In this document: in pieces, positions 1-7,478 of the stretch | Layout: each line of letters starts with the position of its first letter | How positions within the stretch are numbered: position 1 is the stretch's first letter | Source: Streptomyces beigongshangae | Lineage (GTDB): Bacteria; Actinomycetota; Actinomycetes; Streptomycetales; Streptomycetaceae | Direction: 5' to 3' | DNA length: 38,124 bases | Assembly: GCF_019710745.1 (NCBI RefSeq) | Contig: NZ_JAHKJW010000068.1 | Coordinates: 1 to 38,124 of the forward strand | The notes under the pieces: generated by a model | What the model was told of the DNA's origin: nothing | The model's input: only the letters and a program-made list of their open reading frames with translations | Databases searched by the model: none | Made by a program: the position numbers and the translations under genes

Positions 1-1049
1 ACGACAGCCGTGGCGGTGGCGACCGTGGCGGCTTCCGTCGTGACGACAACCGTGGTGACGGCGGGTTCCGTGGGCGCGACGACCGCGGCCGTGGCGGACC
101 GCGCCGCGACGACAGCCGTGGCCGTCCCGGCGGCGGCTTCCGCGGGCGCGACGACCGTGGCGACGACCGCCGCGGCGGTGGCCGCTTCCGGGACGAGCGG
201 GACCGTGACCGCGAGCCGATCAAGCGGCTGCCGATCCCGGACGACGTCACGGGCGAGGAGATCGACAAGGATGTGCGGCAGGAGCTGATGAGCCTGCCGA
301 AGGGACTCGCCGAGGACGTCTCCAGGAACCTGGTGATGGTGGCCCGGCTCATCGACGAGGACCCCGAGGGCGCGTACGGCTACTCCAGGGTCGCCCTGCG
401 TCTCGCGTCGCGTGTCGCCGCGGTCCGGGAGGCGGCCGGCTTCGCCGCGTACGCGAACCAGAAGTACAGCGAGGCGCTCGCCGAGTTCCGCGCCGCGCGG
501 CGTATGACCGGCACCGTGGACCTGTGGCCGGTGATGGCGGACTGCGAGCGCGGTCTGGGACGCCCCGAGAAGGCGCTCGACATGGCCGGGGCCCCCGAGG
601 TGCAGAAGCTCGACAAGGCCGGCCAGGTCGAGATGCGGCTCGTGGCGGCCGGTGCGCGGCGGGACATGGGCCAGCTCGACGCGGCCATCGTCACGCTCCA
701 GAGCCCCGAGCTGGCCTCCCACTCCGTCCAGCCCTGGACCCCGCGCCTGCGGTACGCGTACGCCGACGCGCTGCTCGCGGCCGGACGTGAGGGTGAGGCA
801 CGCGAGTGGTTCGCCAAGGCCGTCGAGTCCGACAAGGACGGCAGCACCGATGCCTCCGACCGGCTCGCGGAGCTCGACGGCGTCGAGTTCGTGGACGCGC
901 TCGACGAGGACCGGATCGGGGACGGGGCCATCGAGGTCGTCGAGGACGATGTCACCGAGGACCGGGGCGCGACCGAGGACGAGGGCGAGGGCGAGGACGA
1001 AGGCGAGGGCGAAGGAGAAGCCGAGGACACCGGCGGTCTGAAGGACTGA
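1..1049 (+). CDS. TPR-repeat protein with RG/D-rich N-terminus (5' end missing)
   Basis: The frame is open from base 3 to the TGA at 1047-1049, so the gene enters from the left edge and its true start is not visible. The first ~75 residues seen are an Arg/Gly/Asp repeat tract (units like RGRDDRG, RGGGF), followed by a conserved linker (IKRLPIPDDVTGEEID) and a helical region from about base 273. That region has TPR-like helix pairs, for example YANQKYSEALAEFRAARR and DMGQLDAAIVTLQSPEL. The C-terminus is very acidic (EGEGEDEGEGEGEAED). TPRs usually bind proteins and RGG-like tracts often bind RNA, but neither is shown here. The mycobacterial counterpart at the same syntenic position is a TPR protein next to a HAD phosphatase. 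The family call is fairly sure; the function is unknown. Confidence 0.8.
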   Translation, partial: DSRGGGDRGGFRRDDNRGDGGFRGRDDRGRGGPRRDDSRGRPGGGFRGRDDRGDDRRGGGRFRDERDRDREPIKRLPIPDDVTGEEIDKDVRQELMSLPKGLAEDVSRNLVMVARLIDEDPEGAYGYSRVALRLASRVAAVREAAGFAAYANQKYSEALAEFRAARRMTGTVDLWPVMADCERGLGRPEKALDMAGAPEVQKLDKAGQVEMRLVAAGARRDMGQLDAAIVTLQSPELASHSVQPWTPRLRYAYADALLAAGREGEAREWFAKAVESDKDGSTDASDRLAELDGVEFVDALDEDRIGDGAIEVVEDDVTEDRGATEDEGEGEDEGEGEGEAEDTGGLKD

Positions 1050-1070
1050 GTCCTTCGGGAGTCGTGACAG

Positions 1071-1108
1071 CGCACGGGCGGGATCCCCGACGGGATCCCG
1101 CCCGTGCG
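1071..1108. terminator. Bidirectional intrinsic terminator
   Basis: Perfect 16-bp inverted repeat: the left arm at 1071-1086 (CGCACGGGCGGGATCC) pairs with 1093-1108 around a 6-nt loop. It lies between the convergent TPR gene (stop 1049) and the DUF1015 gene (stop 1128) and can serve both. There is no U-tract, which is usual for streptomycete terminators. Confidence 0.8.
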
Positions 1109-1127
1109 TGTTGCCGTGCCGGAGGGG

Positions 1128-2417
1128 TCAGCGGTCGAGCGTCCGCAGCACCAGGCCCGACGCCGGCTTCGGCCCGAAGGACGTCGACTTGCGGGGCATC
1201 GTGACGCCCTGGCTCGCGAGGTCGCGTACGACCTCCTCGCGGACCGGGTGCATCAGGACGGCCGTGCCGCCGTCGAGCTCCGCCTTGGCGACCGTGGCGG
1301 CGGTGTCGTGGATGTACGTGATGTGCTCCGGGACGTCCGGGATCCGCCAGACGTGGTCGAGGAGCGTGGCGTGCAGGACGGTCGCGTCGAGGGTGCGCCA
1401 GGCGTCCGGGCGGTCCGCCGGGACCGTCCGGGCGAGGAGGTCGGGCGAGGGGCGGTCGACCAGGTGGAAGGTGCCGTCGCCCGCCAGGAGGAAGGCGTTC
1501 CCCTCGGCCGCCGCCGCGGAGAGGACCGGGAGCGCCTCGGACAGGGACCCGCCGACGGGGCGTATGCGGAAGGAGTCGCCCAGGGCGGCGAGCGCCTTCT
1601 GCACCGGGAGCTGGTGCAGGAGGCGGTGGATCGCGCGGACGCGGAGCGGATGGCGGGCGGTGTCGACCAGGAGCACCAGGCCGTGGTCCCAGGGGCTGGG
1701 GGAGGGGTGCTCCGCGCGAAGGCGCAGACAGGTCGCCCAGCGGTGGTGGCCGTCCGCGATGAGCGCCTGGCGGGCGGCCAGGTCCGCGCGCACCTCGGTG
1801 AGGTCGGCCGGGTCGGTGACGGCCCACAGGCGGTGGCTGAAGCCGTCCTCCGTGGTGGTGGAGAACAGCGGCGGGCGCTCGGTGGTGCGCTCGACGACGG
1901 CCGTCGCACCGGAGGCGGAGCCGTCGCCCCGGTAGGTCAGCAGCAGGGGTTCGAGGTTCGCGGAGGTGGCCCGCATCAGGGCCGCGCGGTCCGCGACGAC
2001 ATGCGGCATGACGTCCTCGTGCGGCAGCACCACGCCCTCGGACGGCTCCGACAGCCGCAGGGCCCCGATGACGCCCCGCTGGACCGTCCCCTCGTCGTCC
2101 AGTTGCTCGTAGACGTACAGGGCCGGTTCGGGGTCGATTCTCAGGACGCCCTCGGAGATCCAGCGGTGCAGGGTGGCCGCCGCCCGTTCGTTGCGGGTGC
2201 CGGGTGTGGTGGCCTGCGGCAGGATCAGACGGACGATGTTGTGCGGGTCCGCCGATTCGAGGTGGAGCAGACCGTCGGGCCGTACGACCACGTCGTACGG
2301 CGGGGATGTGACGGCGGACAGGCTGCCGACCCGGTCGGGGTCGTAGCGCAGGCCCCGGAACGGGGTGAGGTCAAGGCCCATGCGTGCCGGTACGTCCGCG
2401 GTACCTGCAGTGTTCAT
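1128..2417 (-). CDS. DUF1015 family protein
   Basis: 429-residue protein beginning MNTAGTADVPARMGLDLTPFRGLRYD. The N-terminal PFRGLRYDP ... SPPYDVV segment, the 'ADPHNIVRLILPQ' stretch, the central 'LIADGHHRWAT' motif and the Arg-rich C-terminus are typical of DUF1015. The family has about 400-430 residues and no settled function; the conserved GHHR motif suggests a catalytic or ligand site, but this is inference. The ATG at 2417 has no Shine-Dalgarno sequence. A TACGAT hexamer ends exactly six bases upstream, suggesting a leaderless transcript. It is divergent from the HAD phosphatase gene and convergent with the TPR gene, so it appears to be a single-gene transcript. Confidence 0.85.
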   Translation of the reverse strand: MNTAGTADVPARMGLDLTPFRGLRYDPDRVGSLSAVTSPPYDVVVRPDGLLHLESADPHNIVRLILPQATTPGTRNERAAATLHRWISEGVLRIDPEPALYVYEQLDDEGTVQRGVIGALRLSEPSEGVVLPHEDVMPHVVADRAALMRATSANLEPLLLTYRGDGSASGATAVVERTTERPPLFSTTTEDGFSHRLWAVTDPADLTEVRADLAARQALIADGHHRWATCLRLRAEHPSPSPWDHGLVLLVDTARHPLRVRAIHRLLHQLPVQKALAALGDSFRIRPVGGSLSEALPVLSAAAAEGNAFLLAGDGTFHLVDRPSPDLLARTVPADRPDAWRTLDATVLHATLLDHVWRIPDVPEHITYIHDTAATVAKAELDGGTAVLMHPVREEVVRDLASQGVTMPRKSTSFGPKPASGLVLRTLDR

Positions 2418-2423
2418 TGATGC

Positions 2424-2429
2424 ATCGTA
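2424..2429 (-). promoter_or_regulatory. Candidate -10 element of the leaderless DUF1015 gene
   Basis: On the minus strand TACGAT is followed by six bases and then the ATG at 2417. This is the -12 to -7 position if transcription begins at the A of the start codon. No convincing -35 is seen. Inferred from spacing alone. Confidence 0.45.
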
Positions 2430-2488
2430 AGTGTGTCCGTGCCATGGGAGATGATCGGGGAAAGGGATCGAACGAGGAGCGATGCGTA

Positions 2489-3517
2489 ATGAGCCAGACC
2501 GCGAGGACGTGCCCTGCCGCCAGTGACCGGACCCTGAACGAGGCGTACGACACGGCGCTGCTCGACCTGGACGGGGTGGTGTACGCGGGCGGGCAGGCCA
2601 TCGCGCACGCCGTCGAGTCGCTCGGCACGGCCCACACGGGCGGGATGCGTCTCGCGTACGTCACGAACAACGCGCTGCGGACGCCCGACAGCGTGGCGGA
2701 GCACCTCACGGAGCTGGGCATACCGACGCAGGCGCAGGAGGTCATCACCTCGGCCCAGGCGGTGGCCCGGCTGATCAGCGAGCAGTTGCCGCAGGGCGCG
2801 CGCGTGCTGGTGATCGGCGGGGAGGGGCTGCGGGTCGCGCTGCGCGAGCGCGGGCTGGAGCCGGTCGAGTCGGCCGACGACGAGCCGGCGGCGGTCGTGC
2901 AGGGCTTCGGCGGGCCCGACCTGCCCTGGGGGCGCTTCGCGGAGGCCTGCTACGCCATCTCGCGCGGGGTGCCGTGGTTCGCGTCCAACACCGACCTGAC
3001 GATTCCCGGTGCGCGCGGCATCGCCCCGGGCAACGGGGCGGCGGTGGAGGTCGTACGGATCGCCACGGGCGCCGAGCCGCAGGTGGCGGGCAAGCCGCTG
3101 CCGCCGATGCACCGCGAGACGATCCTGCGGACCGGGGCCGAGCGGCCGCTGGTCGTCGGGGACCGGCTGGACACGGACATCGAAGGCGCTTTCAACGGCG
3201 AGGTGGACTCATTGCTCGTGCTGACCGGGGTGACCGACGGGGCGCAGCTCCTCGCCGCGCCGCCGCAGCACCGGCCGACCTACGTCGACGCCGACCTGCG
3301 GGGGCTGCTCACCGGGCAGCCCGAGGTCGTCGGGGCGGGCGGCGGGTTCCGGTGCGGGGGCTACACCGCGACGGCCGGCGCCGGGGAGCTGGAACTGGAG
3401 GGTGCGGGCGAGCCGATGGACGGGCTGCGCGCGCTGTGCGCCGCCGCCTGGACGACGGCCGGGGACGGGACGTGCGAACTGGACGGCAGCAAGGCGCTGG
3501 CCCGGCTGGGGCTCTGA
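2489..3517 (+). CDS. HAD-IIA family phosphatase (NagD-like)
   Basis: 342-residue haloacid-dehalogenase superfamily hydrolase. Motif I is DLDGVVYAGG near residue 25, with the nucleophile Asp and the general acid Asp two residues later. Motif II is 'YVTNNALRT', and the C-terminal motif is 'LVVGDRLDTDIEGAFNG' with the Mg-binding Asp residues. The cap inserted between motifs II and III places it in subclass IIA with NagD and phosphoglycolate/p-nitrophenyl phosphatases. The mycobacterial protein at this syntenic position (Rv1692, from memory) is a glycerol-3-phosphate phosphatase, so a small phosphoester substrate is likely. ATG 2489 is chosen over the in-frame start at 2384 because GAGGAG (2474-2479) lies 9 nt upstream and homology begins there. 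A C-terminal extension of about 60 residues (Ala/Gly-rich) follows the core. Confidence 0.88.
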   Translation: MSQTARTCPAASDRTLNEAYDTALLDLDGVVYAGGQAIAHAVESLGTAHTGGMRLAYVTNNALRTPDSVAEHLTELGIPTQAQEVITSAQAVARLISEQLPQGARVLVIGGEGLRVALRERGLEPVESADDEPAAVVQGFGGPDLPWGRFAEACYAISRGVPWFASNTDLTIPGARGIAPGNGAAVEVVRIATGAEPQVAGKPLPPMHRETILRTGAERPLVVGDRLDTDIEGAFNGEVDSLLVLTGVTDGAQLLAAPPQHRPTYVDADLRGLLTGQPEVVGAGGGFRCGGYTATAGAGELELEGAGEPMDGLRALCAAAWTTAGDGTCELDGSKALARLGL

Positions 3518-3587
3518 CACGGCACGGCCTGCGGATCCGGGGCACGAGCACCGCGCAGGTCGCCGCCCGTGCGGACTGGACCCGCTT

Positions 3588-3608
3588 GCAAGTTAGGCTA
3601 ACCTAACT
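3588..3608 (+). promoter_or_regulatory. Iron box (DmdR/IdeR-type operator)
   Basis: AGTTAGGCTAACCTAACT at 3591-3608 has perfect 7-bp arms around CTAA and contains the 15-base core GTTAGGCTAACCTAA of the known DmdR1/IdeR consensus (TTAGGTTAGGCTAACCTAA). It ends two bases before the GTG start at 3611, so bound iron-loaded repressor would cover the promoter and start site. TAACCT at 3599-3604 sits exactly six bases before the GTG and could be the -10 of a leaderless transcript. Confidence 0.92.
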
Positions 3609-3610
3609 GC

Positions 3611-4654
3611 GTGTTGGTCGACAGTCCCCCCGAACCGCGCGCGGAGACCGCCCCCGCGCCCCCGAACCGCCGGGCGATACGGGCCGCAGGGCTCCTCCTG
3701 TCCCTCGCCGTGCTGGTGCTCGTCGCCGTGGCGAGCATCGCCGTCGGTGCGAAAGAGCTGTCCCTGGAGCAGGTCTGGCACGGTCTGTTCGAGGACTCGG
3801 GCACGTACGGCGACGTCGTGGTGGGTGAGCGGCTCTCGCGTACGGTCCTCGGGCTGCTCGCCGGAGCCGCGCTGGGGCTCGCCGGGGCCGTGCTCCAGGC
3901 GCTCACCCGCAATCCGCTCGCCGACCCCGGGCTGCTCGGCATCAACGCGGGAGCGTCCGCCGCGGTCGTCACGGCGATCACCTTCTTCGGTGTCACCTCG
4001 CTGAACGGCTACGTGTGGTTCGCCTTCGGCGGCGCGGCAGCCGTCGGGGCGCTGGTCTACTTCCTCGGCGGCAGCCGGGGCGCGACGCCCGTGCGGCTCG
4101 CGCTGGCCGGCACCGCCGTCAGCGCCGCGCTCTACGGCTATCTCCAAGCCGTGATGATCATGGATGAGGCGGCGCTGGGCAGGATGCGCTTCTGGACGGT
4201 CGGCTCGCTGGCCTCCGCCACCGACTCCGTCGTCCGGCAGGTACTGCCGTTCCTGGCCGCCGGTACGCTCCTCGCGCTGGCGCTCGCCCGGCCGCTCAAC
4301 GCGATGGCCATGGGCGACGACACCGCCCGGGCGCTGGGGGCGCACCTGAACCGCACCCGCGCGCTGTCCATGGCCGCCGCCACCGTGCTGAGCGGGGCCG
4401 CGACCGCCGCCTGCGGGCCGATCGTCTTCGTGGGGCTGATGGTCCCGCACGTCGTCCGCTCCTTCACCGGGCCCGACCTGCGCTGGATCCTGCCGTACGC
4501 CACCGTGCTGTCGCCGGTGCTGCTGCTCGGCGCCGACGTCGTGGGGCGGCTGGTCGCGCGGCCCGCGGAGCTCCAGGTCGGCATCGTCACCGCGGTCCTC
4601 GGCGGTCCGGTCTTCATCTTTCTCGTACGACGGCGGAGGACGGCGCAGCTGTGA
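3611..4654 (+). CDS. Iron-siderophore ABC transporter permease (FecCD family), subunit 1
   Basis: 347-residue polytopic membrane protein of the FecCD/BtuC family, which moves ferric siderophores (or cobalamin) across the cytoplasmic membrane. After a short Pro-rich cytoplasmic N-terminus come about nine hydrophobic segments. Family motifs include 'GERLSRTVLGLLAGAALGLAG', 'LTRNPLADPGLLGINAGA' and, near the C-terminus, 'FVGLMVPHVVR', which couples to the ATPase. The GTG start has no ribosome binding site; the iron box sits directly in front, so the transcript is probably leaderless. It is the first gene of a three-gene operon; its stop overlaps the next GTG by GTGA. The iron box strongly supports a siderophore substrate over vitamin B12. 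No binding-protein gene adjoins it. Confidence 0.92.
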   Translation: MLVDSPPEPRAETAPAPPNRRAIRAAGLLLSLAVLVLVAVASIAVGAKELSLEQVWHGLFEDSGTYGDVVVGERLSRTVLGLLAGAALGLAGAVLQALTRNPLADPGLLGINAGASAAVVTAITFFGVTSLNGYVWFAFGGAAAVGALVYFLGGSRGATPVRLALAGTAVSAALYGYLQAVMIMDEAALGRMRFWTVGSLASATDSVVRQVLPFLAAGTLLALALARPLNAMAMGDDTARALGAHLNRTRALSMAAATVLSGAATAACGPIVFVGLMVPHVVRSFTGPDLRWILPYATVLSPVLLLGADVVGRLVARPAELQVGIVTAVLGGPVFIFLVRRRRTAQL

Positions 4655-5775
4655 AGGCCCCACACGACGAGGCCGACGGGCGGTCCCGCCCCGTACCGGC
4701 CGGGCGCGAGCAGGAGGCGCGGGCGGTTTCCGGGCGGGGCTCCCGTGCCCGCACGGTCCGCACCGGCGGCGGGCTGTCGGTCCGTGTCGACGTCCGCGCG
4801 TCCGCGGTCGTCGTCCTCCTGCTGGTGGCGGCGCTCACCGCGAGTGTCGTGCTCATCGGCACCGGCGACTTCCCGATCCCCGCCGGTGACGTCCTGAGGA
4901 CGCTGCTCGGCGACGGCGACGCGGGCCAGGAGTTCATCGTCAACGAGCTGCGGCTGCCGCGCGTCCTGGTGGGGCTCCTGGTCGGTGCCGCGCTCGGGCT
5001 CGGCGGCGCGCTCTTCCAGGCGGTCTCCCGCAATCCGCTGGGCAGTCCGGACGTGCTCGGTCTCGGGCAGGGCTCGACGGCCGGCGCGCTCGTGATGATC
5101 GTGCTGTTCTCCGGGAGCGCGACCCAGGTGACCGTCGGGGCACTGGCCGGCGGTCTCGTGACCGGTCTGGCCATCTATGTGCTCGCCTGGAAGAAGGGCG
5201 TGCACGGTTACCGGCTGGTCCTGGTCGGTATCGGTGTCTCCGCGATCGTCACGGCCGTCAACGGCTATCTGATCACCAAGGCCGACCTCGTCGACGCGAC
5301 CCGCGCCGTCGTCTGGATGACCGGCTCCCTCAACGGCCGCGACTGGTCCCAGGTCTGGCCGCTGCTCGGCCTGTGCGCCGTCCTGGTACCGCTGGTCCTC
5401 GGCAACGCGCGCGCCCTGCGGACGCTGGAGATGGGCGACGACGTGGCGTACGCGCTCGGGGTGCGGGTGGAGCGGACGCGGCTGGTGCTGATGGTGGCCG
5501 CCGTGCTGCTCACCGCGTCCGCCACGGCCGCCGCGGGCCCGGTCGGCTTCGTCGCGCTCACCGCCCCGCAGCTCGCCCGGCGCCTCACCCGCTCCCCGGG
5601 GCCCAACCTGGTACCGGCGATGTGCATGGGCGCCACCCTCCTGGTCGTCGCGGACTGGGCCTCGCAGCGGGCCTTCGGGGCCGACCAGCTGCCCGTCGGC
5701 GTGGTGACCGGGGTCCTCGGCGGCGTCTACCTGCTGTGGCTCCTGGTCACCGAACGGAGGGCGGGCCGGATATGA
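4651..5775 (+). CDS. Iron-siderophore ABC transporter permease (FecCD family), subunit 2
   Basis: 374-residue second FecCD permease that would pair with the upstream permease to form the transmembrane channel. It has a ~50-residue charged cytoplasmic N-terminus, then hydrophobic helices carrying the family motifs 'ELRLPRVLVGLLVGAALGLGG', 'AVSRNPLGSPDVLGLGQG' and 'GPVGFVALTAPQLARR'. The GTG start at 4651 overlaps the preceding TGA (GTGA), implying translational coupling; the 3' end overlaps the ATG of the ATPase gene (ATGA). Heterodimeric FecCD pairs are usual for siderophore systems. Regulation is by the shared iron box at 3588-3608. Confidence 0.92.
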   Translation: MKAPHDEADGRSRPVPAGREQEARAVSGRGSRARTVRTGGGLSVRVDVRASAVVVLLLVAALTASVVLIGTGDFPIPAGDVLRTLLGDGDAGQEFIVNELRLPRVLVGLLVGAALGLGGALFQAVSRNPLGSPDVLGLGQGSTAGALVMIVLFSGSATQVTVGALAGGLVTGLAIYVLAWKKGVHGYRLVLVGIGVSAIVTAVNGYLITKADLVDATRAVVWMTGSLNGRDWSQVWPLLGLCAVLVPLVLGNARALRTLEMGDDVAYALGVRVERTRLVLMVAAVLLTASATAAAGPVGFVALTAPQLARRLTRSPGPNLVPAMCMGATLLVVADWASQRAFGADQLPVGVVTGVLGGVYLLWLLVTERRAGRI

Positions 5776-6698
5776 ACGCCGCCGGCAGTACGGGTACGGG
5801 CTCCGGCGACGGGCCGCACATGACCACCCGACCGCACACGACCACCCGACCGCACACGACCACCCGAAGGAGCGCCGTGGACCGCCTGTCCGCCGAGAAC
5901 GTCACCCTCGCCTACGACCAGCGGGTCATCGCCGAGCAGCTGTCGGTCGGGATACCGGACAACTCCTTCACGGTGATCGTCGGCCCCAACGCCTGCGGCA
6001 AGTCCACACTGCTGCGCGCGCTGTCCCGCATGCTCAAACCGCAGCGGGGCCGGGTGCTGCTGGACGGGCATGTCATCCAGTCGATGCCCGCGAAGAAGGT
6101 GGCGAGGACGCTCGGGCTGCTCCCGCAGTCGTCGATCGCGCCCGACGGGATCACGGTCGGCGACCTGGTGGGGCGCGGCCGCTACCCGCACCAGGGGCTG
6201 CTGCGCCAGTGGTCGGCCGAGGACGAGCGGATCGTACGCGAGTCGATGGCCTCGACCGGGGTCGCCGAGCTCGCGGACCGGTACGTGGACGAGCTCTCCG
6301 GGGGGCAGCGCCAGCGCGTGTGGATCGCCATGGCGCTGGCCCAGCAGACCCCGCTGCTGCTGCTCGACGAGCCGACGACCTTCCTCGACATCCAGCACCA
6401 GATCGATGTGCTGGACCTGTGCGCCGAACTGCACGAGGAGCGGGGCCGGACCCTGGTCGCCGTGTTGCACGACCTCAACCACGCCGCGCGGTACGCCACC
6501 CATCTGATCGCGCTGCGCGACGGGTCGGTGATCGCGCAGGGGGCGCCGGCGGACATCGTCACGGCCGAGCTGGTCGAGGAGGTCTTCGGGCTGCGCTGCC
6601 AGGTCATCGAGGACCCGGAGACGGGTACGCCGCTGGTGGTGCCGGCGGCGCGGAGGTCCCGCACGGCCGCCGCGCCCGTGGCCGTCGCCGAGGGGTAG
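5772..6698 (+). CDS. Iron-siderophore ABC transporter ATP-binding protein
   Basis: ATPase of the FepC/FhuC type that powers the two upstream permeases. It has Walker A GPNACGKST, a Q-loop near LLPQSS, signature LSGGQRQRVW, Walker B LLLLDEPTTFLD and the switch HDLNHAARY. The ATG at 5772 overlaps the permease stop and gives 308 residues, but residues 1-35 are low-complexity TTRPHT repeats. A second start, GTG 5877, is preceded by GAAGGAG (5866-5872) and begins exactly where family homology begins (VDRLSAENVTLAYD), giving 273 residues, the usual length. I consider 5877 at least as likely. It is the last gene of the operon; its stop lies 20 bases from the convergent SCP2 gene stop. Confidence 0.9.
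   Translation: MNAAGSTGTGSGDGPHMTTRPHTTTRPHTTTRRSAVDRLSAENVTLAYDQRVIAEQLSVGIPDNSFTVIVGPNACGKSTLLRALSRMLKPQRGRVLLDGHVIQSMPAKKVARTLGLLPQSSIAPDGITVGDLVGRGRYPHQGLLRQWSAEDERIVRESMASTGVAELADRYVDELSGGQRQRVWIAMALAQQTPLLLLDEPTTFLDIQHQIDVLDLCAELHEERGRTLVAVLHDLNHAARYATHLIALRDGSVIAQGAPADIVTAELVEEVFGLRCQVIEDPETGTPLVVPAARRSRTAAAPVAVAEG
5822..5867 (+). repeat. 18-bp tandem repeat before the ATPase core
   Basis: The unit GACCACCCGACCGCACAC occurs at 5822-5839 and 5840-5857, with a third partial copy at 5858-5867 that runs into GAAGGAG. If translated from ATG 5772 it encodes TTRPHT repeats; otherwise it is an intergenic spacer. Confidence 0.85.
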
Positions 6699-6718
6699 AC
6701 GGGCGGGGCCGGGGGGCG

Positions 6719-7066
6719 TCAGAGCAGTTTTCTGAGGCGCATCAGGTCCCGCAGGCCCGCCTCCAGCTTGACCCGGCCCGAGCCCCATGCCTTGGCGAAG
6801 TGCAGCTCGCCGCCGACCATCGCGACCAGGTCGTCGCCGGTCATGGCGAGCCGGATCTCCGCCTTCCCGGGCGGCGGACCCTCGACCGTGTCGAGCACCA
6901 CGATCCGGCCGCCCTGGAGCCGGCCGACGAAGGTGACGTCGAGGTCGGTGACGTGGCAGCTCAGGGAGCGGTCCAGGGCGGCCGCGCTCCGTATGTCGCC
7001 GTCCGCGCCCGCCATGGTGTCCGAGAGTGTGTCGAGCGCGCTGCGGCACTCCTGTGTGGTCGCCAT
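6719..7066 (-). CDS. SCP2 sterol-binding-domain-like small protein
   Basis: 115-residue protein from ATG 7066 to TGA 6719. The C-terminal half (EIRLAMTGDDLVAMVGGELHF ... WGSGRVKLEAGLRDLMRLRKLL) resembles the SCP2 sterol-carrier fold, in which a hydrophobic tunnel binds lipids; the ending KLEAGLRDLMRL is typical of actinobacterial single-domain members. The ligand is unknown. It is convergent with the siderophore ATPase and divergent from the small gene at 7109. A longer reading frame continues upstream without a supported start. TACCGT (minus strand, 7080-7075) lies eight bases before the ATG, suggesting a nearly leaderless transcript. Domain call moderately sure. Confidence 0.7.
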   Translation of the reverse strand: MATTQECRSALDTLSDTMAGADGDIRSAAALDRSLSCHVTDLDVTFVGRLQGGRIVVLDTVEGPPPGKAEIRLAMTGDDLVAMVGGELHFAKAWGSGRVKLEAGLRDLMRLRKLL

Positions 7067-7071
7067 CGTGA

Positions 7072-7102
7072 TCGACGGTACCGCAGTGCTTCGGGGTAGC
7101 GT
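7072..7102. promoter_or_regulatory. Compact divergent promoter region
   Basis: For the plus strand, TAGCGT (7097-7102) ends exactly six bases before the ATG at 7109, with a weak -35 TCGACG at 7072-7077. For the minus strand, TACCGT (7080-7075) ends eight bases before the ATG at 7066. Only 42 bases separate the two start codons, and neither gene has a Shine-Dalgarno sequence, so both are probably leaderless or nearly so and cannot initiate independently at full rate. Confidence 0.45.
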
Positions 7103-7108
7103 CGGGGC

Positions 7109-7471
7109 ATGAGCGAGTCCACGGCCGGACCGGAGACCGGATTCCGGGCGGAATCCGACGGTTCGGAACCCTTCCGGGCAGAGGCGGCAGAGGCGGCAGA
7201 GGCGGCAGAGGCGGGCGGCACGGTCGCGTCCGGCGGCCGTCCGGAGGAGCGCGACCCGGCCGCCCCCGCCCCGCTGCACGTGCCGCGCACGCCCACGGGG
7301 GAGGCCGGGGTCGACGGTCTGCTCGGCCGGCTGGCCGACGCGGACCACCTCCCCACGGACGGCCACGTGGACGTGTACGAGGATGTGCACCGGGGGCTGC
7401 GCGACGCGCTCACCGCGCTCGACGCCCGCCCGGGACCTCCGGTGCCCCCTGGCCCGAACAACAGGAGCTGA
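7109..7471 (+). CDS. Small hypothetical protein upstream of tlyA
   Basis: 120-residue protein, not recognised beyond its position: a small gene also precedes tlyA in mycobacteria (Rv1693). The N-terminal half is low-complexity and acidic (EAAEAAEAAEA, from a 9-bp DNA repeat). The C-terminal half has a predicted helical segment, 'GVDGLLGRLADADHLPTDGH', followed by VDVYEDVHRGLRDALTALD, likely a conserved amphipathic helix. There is no signal peptide or membrane segment. The ATG at 7109 sits six bases after TAGCGT, suggesting a leaderless transcript. It is the first gene of a likely operon with tlyA (8-nt gap) and nadK. Confidence 0.7.
   Translation: MSESTAGPETGFRAESDGSEPFRAEAAEAAEAAEAGGTVASGGRPEERDPAAPAPLHVPRTPTGEAGVDGLLGRLADADHLPTDGHVDVYEDVHRGLRDALTALDARPGPPVPPGPNNRS
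7178..7213 (+). repeat. 9-bp tandem repeat, four copies
   Basis: Four exact copies of GCAGAGGCG inside the small gene upstream of tlyA, encoding (AEA) units. The unit is a multiple of three, so copy-number change would keep the frame. Confidence 0.9.
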
Positions 7472-7478
7472 ACCGAAC

